Positions 31,608-42,480 of a stretch of 64,000 nt of DNA are shown one piece after another. Both the position numbers and the translations under genes were made by a program. Position 1 is the first letter of the stretch, and the number at the start of each line of letters is the position of its first letter. Source of the stretch: Dendrolimus kikuchii (lineage: Eukaryota; Arthropoda; Insecta; Lepidoptera; Lasiocampidae); the NCBI GenBank assembly GCA_019925095.2, contig CM034405.1, positions 11,480,401 through 11,544,400 on the forward strand, in the 5' to 3' direction. The notes below the pieces were generated by a model. The model was not told where the DNA came from. It did no database searches and saw only the letters and a program-made list of their open reading frames with translations.

Positions 31608-32543
31608 TATATCATCTACATACCGTTTGAGGTTCTTTGTCGCTACTGCTCTTCACTGTACCTGACTTGATACATACCAGGTCTATCACTATATATACAT
31701 AGTTATATTCATTTTCTCTACGTTACTGTTTGCAGAAAAGTTAGCTTATTTGTTTAAACTTAGTAGAACAAAATGCTGTTGAATATTCTGAAGATATTTC
31801 ATATACTGAAAATAATGGCTATCTAAATGGCCCTATATATTTATTTTATTGCGACTCATTTAATTTTATAATTAAGTATTAAATACAACTTCAATTACTG
31901 ACGTCGTTGGAATATTTACTCGCAGAGTAACGTAGACAATTAAAAGACGGGGGCAAAGAGTGACAGTGAAAAAGTGAAAGGCTCGAGAAAAAATTCCATT
32001 AAACCCTGGTTACAAATGAGAAGAGAAAGCATTGCAGCCGCGATATCTTCCTGGGAACAGACCCCTGTTGCTTCCAGCATAATGTTTGAACAACATTGTT
32101 ACGTATTATAAGTAAGAGATCTGTATGGATATTCGACTATAGAGATATTTGAGAAACTGAAGTTTCGGAGTATTTTTCGTTAATAACTGTATCCAATGGC
32201 GACTTACTTTATAGCGTTAACAATAACGTCGTTAATGATAAGCTACATTAGTATATATACATGAGTTATAGTTGTAATAATATAAACGTATAGTTTTCGA
32301 AGATAATGTCTGCACTACACGCGGACGGTTGGACAGACAGATGCACTATTTTTATAATAATGGTAGGTTCGTACAAAATTAGACTTTGATTATATTAAAA
32401 TCAGTTCCAAATCCGCTTGTAAATATAGTTGAAGGCTGTAATGAAAATTGGAACCACAACAAAATGACAGCTTCAAGATTGTTAAGATGTTCATAAAAAG
32501 CTAAGTATAACGATAAAGAAGACTTGGTTTCTACAAATATCTA
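31608..32543. other. AT-rich stretch, nothing recognised
   Basis: No gene or repeat was identified. Confidence 0.45.
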
Positions 32544-33117
32544 TCTATACTATAACAAATCTGTAAATGGTTCGAGTTTGTACATTGCGTTTAAAAATGT
32601 GAAAAAATCAGGGGGGAAAATTCGAACCAGGAGATTCTGAAAATGCAATTTTTAGTTTTTATGTCAGTCTGTCTTTCTGTCTGTCTGTCTGTCTGTTAGA
32701 GCATTACGTGAAAACTACTGAACGGATTTAAATGAAACTCGATGTAGAGTTAGCTTATATCAAGGGTCAATACTTAGGATATTTTTTATCTCAATAAATC
32801 ACATCGTTGCCATGGTATAGACGGATTAGTAAAAAATATGACGTTGCAATTGCGGCGTAGACAACCGTTGCTGTAATTCAATAACAATACGTTGTTAGGT
32901 GCCCACATGTTATTCATTACGTATTAGGTATTTCAAATCAGGGTGGCTGCGACTTTACTTAATGTTTTGTTGTGCAGTTGTCTACACTATATTGATTTAG
33001 TTTCTTTGTAATTGTAGTGAATTGAACAACAAACAGGTAATTAAACTTTTATAGACGTAACATAAAGATACTTACTACTTAGGGTGTTTCACGCGGTAGC
33101 CGCGGGGAAAACTCTAG
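32544..33117 (+). mobile_element. Helitron-like element
   Basis: It begins A|TCTATACTATAACAAATC and ends GCCGCGGGGAAAACTCTAG|T, the TC...CTAG ends and A-T insertion point of Helitrons. It contains a (CTGT)n run at about 32666-32697 and ACTACTGAACGGATTTAAAT, a motif shared by many such insect elements. No Rep/helicase gene is present. Confidence 0.7.
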
Positions 33118-33140
33118 TATTGAATATCGGTCATTCATCA

Positions 33141-33448
33141 TCCGTGCAAGAACGGAGAAAGATTACAATTTCCTGCGGCCGGGCGGCCTGTCGTAATAGG
33201 CGACAAAAGAACCCACAGCCAGGTGGCAGGGTATTTGCCTGCCTGGATGGCTAACACCCCTGGTCTAGAGTATGCGCCATACCAACCTTGACTTGTGTTC
33301 CGGCATTAGTGACCAGGTTCCAGTCTCCCTTAAGAGAGCAGCAGTGCATTTGTAACGCCTTTGGTGTTGAAAATGTCCATAGGCGATAGTAACTGCCTTC
33401 CATCAGGTGCGCCGTCTGCCTGTCTGCTGAACTCATGCAATAAAAAAA
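33141..33448 (+). repeat. Short retroposon, full-length-like
   Basis: Head TCCGTGCAAGAACGGAGAAA, middle GGTTCCAGTCTCCCTTAAG and tail CTGAACTCATGCAATAAAAA are all present. It starts 23 bases after the Helitron-like end at 33117. Confidence 0.85.
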
Positions 33449-33523
33449 TGTGTGTGTATGTACAGTTCACTCACATATACTCACAGATAATTCTTCTCAA
33501 ACTTTTATTAATCTGTCTATATA

Positions 33524-34825
33524 CTTAGTCTGGCCATCAATACTGTTACAATTAAAAATAAACAAAATATTACATTTGAATTTGGAAGCTGTCATGTTTA
33601 TATGATTGTTCATTGTGTTTTCTAATTTTGGCGCCAATACATTTTACAACATTTTGCGATATTAAAATGGAGTGGGGCGATAAAGAGAACCGAATCGCTG
33701 TGATTGCATTACACAAAGTGAGTATGAAGCCAAATGCAATTTTTAAAACTCTCCATACGCTTGGTATTAGTCAAATGTTTGTGTACCGGGCTAATAATAG
33801 GTACAATGAGACCTCCTCTGTTTGTGACAGAAAAAGATCTGGCCGTCCACATAGTGTTCGTACGAAAAAGGTGGTCAAAGCAGTAACGGAAAGAATTCGA
33901 AGAAATCCTGTCCGAAAGCAAAAGATTTTATCTCGGGAGATATTACCTAGAACCATGTTGCGTATTTTAAAAGACAACTTAGGACTTACAGCCTATAAGA
34001 GACGCACTGGTCATTTCTTAACTCATAATTTAAAAAAGGATAGGGTGGTAAAATCAAAACAACTACTGAAGCGTTACGCAAAGGGAGGTCACAGAGAAAT
34101 TTTGTTTACGGATGAGAAAAATTTAACAATTGAGCAATATTTTAACAAACAAAATGACCGTATTTATGCTCAAAGCTCTAAGGAAGCTTCTCAATTAGTT
34201 GACAGAGTGCAACGTGGGCATTATCCGTCTTCATGATGGTTTGGTGGGGTGTTAGCTATGAAGGAGTGACTGAGCCATATTTTTGTGAAAAAGGTATCAA
34301 AACATCGGCACAAGTGTATCAAGATACCATTATTGAGAAGCTAGTTAAGCCCCTTAACAACACCATGTTCAATAACCAATTATATTCCTTCCAGCAAGAC
34401 TCGGCGCCGAGTCATAAAGCTCGGTCTACGCCAGTCTTGGTTGGAAACGAACGTTTCGGACTTCATCAGAGCTGAAGACTGGCCGTTAGACGACGGCCGA
34501 TCTTAATCCGCTGGATTATAACTTATGGTCAGTTTTAGAGAGTACGGCTTGCTCTAAACGCCATGATAATTTGGAGTACCTAAAACAATCCATACGATTG
34601 GCAGTGAAGAATTTTCCCATGGGAAGAGTGATTGCTTCTATTGATAACTGTTCAACCTCAACGTTTAAAGGACTGTATTGCAGCCAATGGAGACCACTTC
34701 GAAACAGCTTTTTATATTTTGAATTGTTTTATATTTATGTATTAAACTAACACACTGTAAAACTTATAAATGTTATTTGCAATAGAAAAAAAAATCTTTG
34801 TTACAATATTTATGGCAAGACTAGG
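33524..34825 (+). mobile_element. maT-type (IS630-Tc1-mariner) transposon, inactive
   Basis: Terminal inverted repeats CTTAGTCTGGCCATCAATAC (33524) and the reverse complement of CTAGTCTTGCCATAAATATT (34825 end) are flanked by TA on both sides (33522-33523, 34826-34827). The length of 1302 bases and the coding content fit the maT (DD37D) group known from moths. The transposase frame is broken by frameshifts, so this copy cannot move by itself. Confidence 0.85.
33667..34620 (+). pseudogene. maT transposase, frameshifted
   Basis: The first frame (33667-34236) opens MEWGDKENRIAVIALHKV and includes the helix-turn-helix region, DRKRSGRPHS, and the first catalytic aspartate in ILFTDEK. A frameshift near 34231 moves to the frame MMVWWGVSYEGVTEPYF with the second aspartate in FQQDSAPSHKA. 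A second shift near 34425-34490 leads to DLNPLDYNLWSVLEST, which holds the third acidic residue. A few residues before PRTM are also missing. The upstream ATG at 33613 is not needed. All three catalytic positions can still be located, so decay is recent. Confidence 0.85.
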
Positions 34826-35490
34826 TATATAAAAATGAATCCCTATTTCCGTTGGTCACGCCATCACGCGTGAACGGCTGGACCGATTTCGCTAATATTT
34901 TTTTTTTTGTGTTTGTTATTGTCAGAAGAAGGTTCTTATGTAAGAAAAAAACCATAAAATTGCGCGGAAAATTAGAAAATTTAAGAACACTTAACCACCA
35001 TATAAAATCATTTCTAATCAAACCTTAGCGCTTTGGACAATATACACTTTTTTAATGTAACCTTAAACCTTATGACGTTTGACATAGAATTGACAGAATG
35101 CGTGCTGCAAAGATCGTCAAAGAGGATGTAAAAAAACTGAATATCGTTAAAAACAGATGCTTCGGTCGGAGTTATTTTATTTATAAAATACATGTAAAAT
35201 AATTAATTTAGCTGTAATCGGATTGCAATATTTAGGTGAAATTATTTTTTTGTGTGTTCAAGTGGGTCCCGGGATGGTTAAAATTATAGATCTTTATTGG
35301 TAGGTGGCACCGCTAATGTCTTTCTAAGCGGTGGGACCTATTTTGATGATATTTTTTGTTTTATTAAAGTGGATTGGAGAATGGTTTAAATTAACTATTG
35401 GTCCCGGTAAATGTCGCTGCAATCGGGTTCTAGATTTTTATTTCTAAGGGCAGGACAACATCTGCCGGGTACAGCTAGTATAAATATAAT

Positions 35491-35540
35491 TCGTTTAGCC
35501 TACATCCGTCAACATATTACAATTCAAAAAAATCATTTTA
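35491..35540 (-). repeat. Unclassified repeat R1, fragment
   Basis: TTTAGCCTACATCCGTCAAC is the reverse complement of the R1 core at about 230-255 and 37270. Confidence 0.6.
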
Positions 35541-35607
35541 AATTACCCTTTAAATCACTAGCATAAAGTTCAAAACTCAATCCACTGTTACGCACAATTT
35601 ATGTACA

Positions 35608-35660
35608 TGTATATTATATATATATATATACACATATACATACATATATACAGACATAAC
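35608..35660. repeat. TA/CATA-rich simple repeat
   Basis: (TA)n followed by ACATATACATACATATA; it includes the simple-repeat tail of the RTE-like copy that follows. Another (AT)n run is at 35904-35928. Confidence 0.7.
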
Positions 35661-35895
35661 TTCACGCCAGTTCCCTTGCGGGGTAGGCACGAACAACAGA
35701 GCGCCATTTAGCCTTATTCTTACACACCTCACTTGCTTCTTTGACATTCATAACTCTTGTCATGCACGCTTGTCTGTTCTTAAGGCTCCTGACATCACCT
35801 TCTGCTAGTACACGATCAATTTGTACATGGAAGGTCTGTCGTGGCCTTCCACGACTTCTGCATCCATCCACTTTTGCATTGTATATCTGTATATA
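35656..35895 (-). mobile_element. RTE-like LINE fragment, copy B
   Basis: Minus-strand frame from IYNAKVDGCRSRGRPRQ to RAYPARELA with a stop at 35662-35664; 5'-truncated. Same family as copy A. Confidence 0.8.
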
Positions 35896-35928
35896 CACAC
35901 ATAATATATATATATATATATATATATA

Positions 35929-36099
35929 ACTCATTCATCGTATGAAAAAAAAAATTGTAACTGAATAATAATGTTATTTAGTTGTATACTTGATATGGTA
36001 TTGTTTGACGACACACTACTCGTGTATTTAGATAAATATATATGTTTATATTGTAATTTATGTAACATTTTCCTTTATATTTACGTATATATTAATACA
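35929..36099. other. Short AT-rich stretch
   Basis: Nothing recognised. Confidence 0.4.
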
Positions 36100-36276
36100 T
36101 TATATCTACTGCATACCTACCCCCACCCATACAGAGTTCCTATCCATTCAAAGGTTGTCTGTAAGAAATCGCTCCCAACGATAAGACTGCCTATTGTACT
36201 TATCATTACGATTGTATGTACGAATTAATTTTGTAACATTGTGTGCAATAAAGTATATTCTATTCTATTAAGGTAA
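36100..36276 (+). repeat. LINE 3' tail with hairpin, (CTATT)n end
   Basis: AGAAATCGCTCCCAACGATAAG and TGCCTATTGTAC match, position by position, the tail at 53895-54035, and both end in CAATAAA..TATATTCTATTCTATT. The hairpin near 36168-36183 is partly degraded. Confidence 0.6.
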
Positions 36277-37120
36277 TGGATTCCAGCATAGCTCTACTAT
36301 GTCAAAAAGATCTTTGTTTAATCGTGTTTAAGTAAATTCGTATAGAAAAAACCTTCTAAGAATCTCTTGCTTAGTAAAAAAATGTTGTAAACAGGTTATT
36401 TACCGTTGTAAATCTGGCGCATTATCTTCGTTTCTTAAATCATCGGCCTGCGTTATCAACACGATAAATAACAAGCCGACGGTATTATCTGTGAACATAA
36501 TCGGTGATGTTCCGACCGCGTTATTTCCTTCGGCGGTTAAATACACTTCCCTAAAAAAATATTTATATTTCCACGAGGCAAACAATCGTGGAAATTCTTT
36601 CGGTTTGTTGGGTTTCTAAAGAGGGGCTAGCACGAATTTTATTATTTACGTATGAGTTAAAAAAGCGATAATATTACAGCGGCATTTTATAGGTTGCTTC
36701 CTAATTAGTTAAGTAGAAATTATGCGAATAATTCGCAGTCTGAAACTAAACTTGAATATTTATGAAACAATCATTAATTTAAGTGTAACGATACACCTGC
36801 GGAACGTTCCGCGTGGAAAGTTTAGCTAAATACGCTCGCAGTGATTTCTTAAGTTACCTATGACACATAGGCCGCGTTCGGTTTAGCCACGATCCTTCAG
36901 TGACTGAGTCCGCAACTCACTTATGTATGAACATAAGAAAAGGTCGATCGCAGCTCTCATTTTAGTCCAGCTAATTAAAAATCAAAGTATATTAAAGCGA
37001 AACTTCTTTAGAATCGTTGTCATTTGAAAGTCCATAAAACGAAAAAGCGACTCTAAAAAGAGACAAACACATAAATGTATAGTACTAAGCCTGCGAAATA
37101 ATGAAATACGAGTTTTACAC
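36277..37120. other. AT-rich stretch, nothing recognised
   Basis: No gene or repeat was identified; a 61-codon minus frame at 36400-36585 has no domain. Confidence 0.4.
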
Positions 37121-37381
37121 TGTGCAGCACAGATAAAGAGAGTCAATAGACCGATAATTAAACATATGTTCTATTTGGACTGAAATAAGACTGATAATAA
37201 TATTTTATAGACTCAACACAGTGAAACCTTGAGAGTGATACTAAGAAGTCTATTTTAACTTATTATATGTTGACGGATGTAGGCTAAAGTAATTACATTT
37301 ATATTATTAATAAAAGTTAACATAGAATTATCTGTGAGTTTATTCTCTGAAGTTTCACTTCTACTGCGTGGGAACAGCACA
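37121..37381 (+). repeat. Unclassified repeat R1, uninterrupted copy
   Basis: This is the intact relative of the repeat at 95-1030. It starts TGTGCAGCACAGAT and ends GGGAACAGCACA; the TGTGC/GCACA ends fit an LTR-like element, but no certain target duplication was found. Confidence 0.55.
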
Positions 37382-37671
37382 CACATTTTTTTCAATGTAG
37401 GTGTATTTAAGATAACAGGGGAGCTCCATGTTTTTAGAGCAACACTCACACTTATTCAATCGGTTTTCCGATTTTAGAGATCAGAAATCTCAAGGTGGTG
37501 GTTTTATCGTTTTGTGCACCGTTAGAACGTGGTATTTATATCTTATTGAATACTTAATTAGGTCAGACAAACTGTCACAACATAGGGAGCATACACCCTG
37601 AAAAGGATTTGATAGCACGTCTTCGAAACATGAGCCGTGTGGCTCAACCAATAAGCTACTGTGGTTTTTAG
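37382..37671. other. Unassigned stretch before hAT-like element
   Basis: A 74-codon minus frame (37490-37714) runs into the element end and is not considered a gene. Confidence 0.35.
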
Positions 37672-38775
37672 TAGAGATGCCACGAATATTCGGCTTATAT
37701 TCTGTATTCGGCAACTTTTTTAATTCTTCGGTCGGCTTTCATTCGGTATTTGACTACTTTTTTAACTATTCGGTCAATTACTGAGTAGTATTCGGAATCT
37801 CCAGATAGCCTACAACAGCTCATGTTCAGATTTCACGAGAGCTGCCGTTTATTCGGGTTGAAAATCAGTGTAAAAAATACCGAAGTTATGTCTTTAGATA
37901 CTTCTAATCATGAAGACTTGAATATAAATCTTGGCGAGGACCAGTTGAAGCAAGTTGATAAATTCCCGTTACCTGGGAAGTAACATTACATAAAAATGTG
38001 AGATTGACAGCAGAATGTCTACTGCAGCTGCAGCATTTGGTAAGCTAGATGCAAGGGTTTTTCGCTCACATGATTTAAAATTAAGCACCAAAATTGCAGT
38101 TTACATGGCCGTTGTATTGCTAAGTTTATTGTACGCTAGCGAAACATGGACTCTTTATTATCGCTATATTCGGACATTAGATCGATTTCATAAAAGCAAA
38201 ACGAATATTTTACTCAGAACTTGCAAATGGCAAACACAAGCAAGGTGGGCAATTGCTACGATACAAAGATGTACTTAAGCGTCAAATGGTGAAGTGCAAT
38301 ATTGATCCCAATCGATAGGAAATATTAGCTAAGAAGCGCTGTGACTGGAGATTCCAAGTAAAGTCTAGAGTGCAAGAATTTGAATCCCGTCGACGCACTG
38401 AGTTAGATAAAAAGCGCGACGAACTTAAGGCCCGACCACCTACGGCTATTACTTACAATTTCTTGAATGGTGTTCTGACGTGTTCAAGTTGCAAGCGCGT
38501 GTTTACAAATAAGGTTGGCTACGCAATTCACCTGCGTGCGCATGAACGTCGAACAGCCAATAACTGAAGCGATCGCCGTAATCGAAATCGGTTAGGAAGA
38601 CATCATCATCAGTATTCGGGCCAATACCGAATATTAAATCGTGAAAAAAATGCACATATTTCTCAAAAAATTATATACTTCACTCATAAATTTATTGACA
38701 GATAAAATAAACTTTAACTAGAATTGCCACGAATATTCGGCTCTGAATACCGAATAATTAAAAAAGTGGCCTCTA
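37672..38775. mobile_element. hAT-like non-autonomous element carrying an RT fragment
   Basis: The left end is TAGAGATGCCACGAATATTC and the right end ...AAAAAGTGGCCTCTA. ATTCGG or its complement recurs at least five times near the left end and several times near the right end, like hAT subterminal repeats; CACGAATATTCGGCT occurs near both ends. GTTTTTAG (37664-37671) and GTTTTAGT (38776-38783) may be a decayed 8-bp target duplication. There is no transposase; the interior is a decayed LINE fragment. Confidence 0.5.
37895..38567 (+). pseudogene. Decayed LINE RT C-terminus with C2H2 finger
   Basis: The first readable frame (38015-38278) gives [19 protein letters not shown], then [20 protein letters not shown], the 'thumb'-side region seen in many LINE polyproteins. 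After frameshifts a second frame (38370-38567) gives a coiled charged stretch and CSSCKRVFTNKVGYAIHLRA followed by H, that is a C-x2-C-x12-H-x3-H zinc finger. A C-terminal finger of this kind is known in some RTE-like families of invertebrates. No active site is present. Confidence 0.7.
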
Positions 38776-38783
38776 GTTTTAGT

Positions 38784-39106
38784 ACATACATACATACATA
38801 ACTTCACGCTAGTTCCCTTGCGGGGTAGGCACGTACAACAGAGCGCCATTTAGGCTTATTCTTACACACCTCACTTGCTTCTTTGACATTCATAACTCTT
38901 GTCATGCACGCTCGTCTGTTCTTAAGGCTCCTGACATCACCTTCTGCTAGTACACGATCAATTTGATCACGGAAGGTGTGTCGTGGCCTTCCACGACTTC
39001 TGCATCCATCCACTTTTGCATTGTATATCTGTTTAGTCATTCTTTCATCATGCATTCTTTCCACATGCCCGAACCACCGGAGCATTCCTTTCGTTACCTT
39101 CACCCT
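38784..39106 (-). mobile_element. RTE-like LINE fragment, copy C, with 12-bp TSD
   Basis: Minus frame from VKVTKGMLRWFGHVERM-like sequence to RAYPARELA (stop at 38804). The (TACA)n tail begins at 38784. TCTAGTTTTAGT occurs at 38772-38783 and again at 39107-39118, a perfect target duplication, so both borders are certain. Confidence 0.9.
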
Positions 39107-39617
39107 TCTAGTTTTAGTCTGGTGATAATATTTGATTATCATAAGAATAGTCATAGAAATACAATAAAATTAATAAAAATTCATTAAAAACGTACGTCCA
39201 TCTTAACTCACTACTAATTTGTTATTTTGAACTCTTAATTATGAAATCGTAATTAAAAAATAACAGAGTCAGTTTAAATGAGCGTTAAATTAATCCAACA
39301 AAGTTTCCCCTAACACTCAATTTGCATAGAATTAATTCACCCCGAAAATTATTTCATGCGTCACTGAAAATGTTTCAAATAAAAAATATTTTCTTTCCTT
39401 GAACTTGGAAATAACATAAGGCATTTTCCGTTTTTATTTATTTTAAGAAAAAATAGGGCCCTGCAGAAAACGTTGTCGAAATTAGCATTGTTTCAAAATA
39501 AATACTTAAACAAGTTAAGGTATGCTATATACCCCACTGCTGGGTTCGGTCTTAGGGATGATGGGTGTTAAGTATACCTATGATTTGTAGTATGTAAGAA
39601 GCATTTGTATTGTTCAT
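39107..39617. other. AT-rich stretch
   Basis: ACCCCACTGCTGGGTTCGG at about 39532 is a word also seen at 57257 (CCCAATGCTGGGCTCG) and belongs to a common repeat. Otherwise nothing. Confidence 0.4.
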
Positions 39618-40544
39618 TGTAAGGGGGGCCAGTGCACAATAATTAAGTATGCACACATAGCATAAATCTATACTAATATTATAAAGCTGAAGAGTTTGTT
39701 TGTTTGTTTAAATGCGCTAATCTCAGGAACCGCTGGTCCGATTCGAAAAATTCTTTCCGTGTTAAATAGTACATTTATCGAGGAAGGCTATAGGCTATAT
39801 TATATTTTCAAAAAAATTAGAGATCCTTGCTAAAAGTCCAATAATGTAACCCAAGGTGTAAAAAAATGACTTGAAAAAATCCTTGCGTGCGCTGCGAAAA
39901 CAATGTACTACCACTTTGCAGAACATATAATTATCCACAAAAAATACCGCGTAACCATATGTCTAACTATTGTAGTTATCTCACATAAGTGTTTTCTTTT
40001 ATTTTTTTAAATAATTAAAATGCCATCGTTTCAAAAACTCTATATTTTGTATCTTGGTATTAATCCTTATCAAAATAAATTACTCCATATTCAAGACGAA
40101 TTCAATATCTTTCTAGAACTTTTTGAATTATTCAATTCGGACGTTTCATTCAAAAGATATCGCGATATTTAAAATGTAAGTATTAGTGTTGTAGCCTGTA
40201 GTTGTATACTAATATTGTTTGATTGAACGCACTAATCTCAGGAACTACTGGTCTGATTTGAAAAATTCTTTCATTGTTAGATAGCCCATTTATCAAGGAA
40301 GGCTATAGGCTATATATCATCACGCTAAGACCAATAGGAGCGGAGCACCAATGAAGAATGTTTCAAAATCGGAGGGTTTTGAAAACAAATTCCACGCGGA
40401 CGACGTCGCGGGCACAGCTAGTGTAGTATATAAGTCTGTAATTTTGTTAAATGTAACGACAATAAAGACATAATTCACATTGGGACAATGTAGTTTTGAT
40501 ACTACTACCACCTCAGCCTACGAGCAACCCCCGCGCATACCACA
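39618..40544 (+). mobile_element. Probable LTR, interrupted by a Helitron
   Basis: TGTAAGGGGGGCCAGTGC at 39618 may start an LTR of about 170 bases that resumes after the Helitron with ACGACAATAAAGACATAA (poly(A) signal) and ends CATACCACA at 40544, directly before a primer-binding-like site. The left border is a guess. Confidence 0.4.
39667..40421 (+). mobile_element. Helitron-like element with TC...CTAG ends
   Basis: It begins A|TCTATACTAATATTATAAAG and ends ACGTCGCGGGCACAGCTAG|T, with the short GC hairpin CGCGGACGACGTCGCG just before the end. The head module (GCGCTAATCTCAGGAACCGC, GGAAGGCTATAGGCTATAT) occurs twice, at about 39715-39800 and 40230-40315, so it is probably two nested or fused copies. 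Confidence 0.75.
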
Positions 40545-40563
40545 TGGTGACCCTGCCAGTTGC
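40545..40563 (+). promoter_or_regulatory. Primer-binding-like site (TGGTGACCCTGCCAG)
   Basis: TGGTGACCC directly after a CA-ended LTR-like sequence is the arrangement of a tRNA primer site (TGG complements the CCA tRNA end). The tRNA is not identified. Confidence 0.35.
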
Positions 40564-40640
40564 TAGCACCAGTATCGTGAGGAAGAGGAAATAAATAACA
40601 TTTTAACGTAATCATCCTTGGTCAGTATCCAGCCAACCAG

Positions 40641-40745
40641 CATGCCACCTACCTCATACCTAAACGCGTTCAGGCCATCTAACCGTCAACCGTCGATACC
40701 AAATCAACAAGAAGCGTACGGGTCAAGGATGGAGTCTAGGGAATA
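40641..40745 (+). pseudogene. Short gag-like remnant
   Basis: An ATG opens a 34-codon frame beginning MPPTSYLNAFRPSNRQPSIP and ending at TAG. Its position about 100 bases after the primer-binding-like site suggests a remnant of a gag start. No domain can be recognised in so short a piece. Confidence 0.25.
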
Positions 40746-40904
40746 GGCCGGCCCAGTTCCAGAGGAGTCCAGGGAATTTTATCATCGAAGATTTGTTAGG
40801 TTCCACACATAAGTACTCTCTATGTGCATGTTTCATAAGGATGTTTTCCACTAACGCCACAGCACGTAGTGATTGTAGTGATATGGTCTTTAAAAATCTC
40901 TTTG

Positions 40905-41010
40905 GACACGAGGGTGCCTGGAAGAGATCGCGACGAGCTATAAGGCCTCCCATTCTTCTAATGCAAATATACATTGTCAAGTTGGTTATGGTGAAGATTA
41001 AAGTGTTTTT
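40905..41010 (+). repeat. LINE 3' tail with degraded hairpin
   Basis: GGTGCCTGGAAGAGATCGCG, TATAAGGCCTCCCATTCTTC and AATGCAAATATAC match the 3' UTR of the LINE at the right edge (62940-63005, minus). Confidence 0.65.
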
Positions 41011-41107
41011 CATTAATTCATACGATTCCGAATTCGTTGTTAAGTATTATTTGTATATGTTATTATTTAAATTAGTTATCCACAATAAGTCAAATATATA
41101 TTAATCA

Positions 41108-41203
41108 ATGAGGCGGGGTTGGCACTGAAAATCAGCGCTGTGCTGGAGGAAATTCTCGCACAGCTTTACGCTGAGTTGCCGACCTCGTCTGTTGGAAATG
41201 CGG
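41108..41203 (+). repeat. Structured repeat, three-helix fold
   Basis: AGGCGGGGTTGGCA (41111-41124) can pair over its full 14 bases, with three G-U pairs, with TTGCCGACCTCGTCT (41176-41190). Inside are CTGA-AAA-TCAG (41125-41135) and GCTGTGC...GCACAGC (41137-41143, 41158-41164). It may be the 3' UTR end of a LINE; the parent element was not found in the window. Confidence 0.5.
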
Positions 41204-42024
41204 CGTACAACATTTTAAATATAAGTATAAAAATGTATAAATTATTTTTACACCCTTTTACTGTCGCTAGTCGCCGGTAAATATATCTCTTTTTTTCTTC
41301 TTTCTAGTATTCCGTTGACCAGGATAATAATTGATATATTTTTAAAGGTCTAAAATATGAATAAATCACACATTCAAAAAGAACAAAAGACATGTAAGTA
41401 TAATTATATATACAAATAAACTCACACAATATTTTCTGTTCTGGAAGATCAAGAGCTTATGTTGACGGAGCCTTTAATACCCTTACTAATTCACCAAAAT
41501 ATTTCTAACGTCAAGTAAAAAAATTACGAACTGCCAAAATCAATTATTTCGAAAATATTCCCAGCTAAAACGTGAACATAACTCTTCTGGCGGCTGTAAA
41601 ATGAGACGATAGAGCCTTGAACTTGACATTAATCTCCTTGCGTGTTCAGCAACGAGGATATAAAAAAATTAGGTACAAGTAAAGCGTTGTGAGCAATAGG
41701 GGCCTTATAGGGCTGATAAACGAGGCAGGGCCCGCCTATCTTTGTTCGGCTCGTTTTCATGATGACTACAACTGGATGGGTTGTTTTTTTGATATGTGAC
41801 ACACATGATTCTCAGAAATGGATCGGGTGATTCTGATAGGCGCTTTTTAAGGTCTTTATCTTATTATATCCTACGTATATTAAGTTCAGATATAGTAAGC
41901 ATTGTATGTAACGTTTTTAATAATAATAGATACGATATTGTATGTAATGTTTTAATTTTTATTAGCCTGTACTATAACTTAAACTATATATATTATACAA
42001 ATTAAAATTAAACAATAAAATCTA
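41204..42024. other. AT-rich stretch, nothing recognised
   Basis: No gene or repeat was identified. Confidence 0.4.
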
Positions 42025-42100
42025 GTACCAGACCGCTGTCATTTGTAAACGTGCCCAAAAGACTGGCCACATGATCTCGCTGAATGGCAACGCTAAAGCG
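42025..42100 (-). pseudogene. LINE C-terminal fragment (IQR..VASLLGTF)
   Basis: Minus strand reads IQRDHVASLLGTFTNDSG, the same block as IQRRNVASLLGTLP in the fragment at 44875-45120. Confidence 0.5.
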
Positions 42101-42470
42101 TTGCCCGAAGTAATTTAATTGATATAAGGTAATTTTTAATTTATGCTGTAGTTTAGTTTATAATATATTTTTAGTGATATGATATGGGCTAAAATAAGTT
42201 TAAAATGGGGAAAGAATACTTCTATCCGTACAGTAACAGAGAATGAATAGAATTGTATTAAAGTGTTCTGATTTTCCAAAACGGCTACGGAATTTAAAAA
42301 TGTATCTATAATATAATAAGCTTTGTACAACGAGTATAAAAAACAGAAAAGACCAATGGACAAATCGGACAAAAAGATTACAAAAATACGATTTTTAGGA
42401 TCTTAGTCTGTGCATGCACGTGAAATTAGTAAAAATAATTTAAGTAAAACTCGACACAAAACTAGCTTAT
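42101..42470. other. AT-rich stretch
   Basis: Nothing recognised; the minus frame of 78 codons at 42136-42372 has no domain. Confidence 0.4.
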
Positions 42471-42480
42471 ATCCCGGATT

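Larger units (their letters stand above)
33512..35478 (+). mobile_element. Helitron-like element split by maT
   Basis: TCTGTCTATA before the maT element joins TATAAAAATGAATCCC after it to give a usual Helitron head, and the element ends GCCGGGTACAGCTAG|T at 35478. Internal ACGCGTGAACGGCTGGACC and AGAAGGTTCTTATG recur inverted at 45294-45548. Confidence 0.65.

Noticed and set aside
32620..32640. TTCGAACCAGGAGATTCTG as a tRNA T-arm
   Set aside because: No acceptor, D-arm or anticodon arm can be built around it; it lies inside a Helitron-like element.
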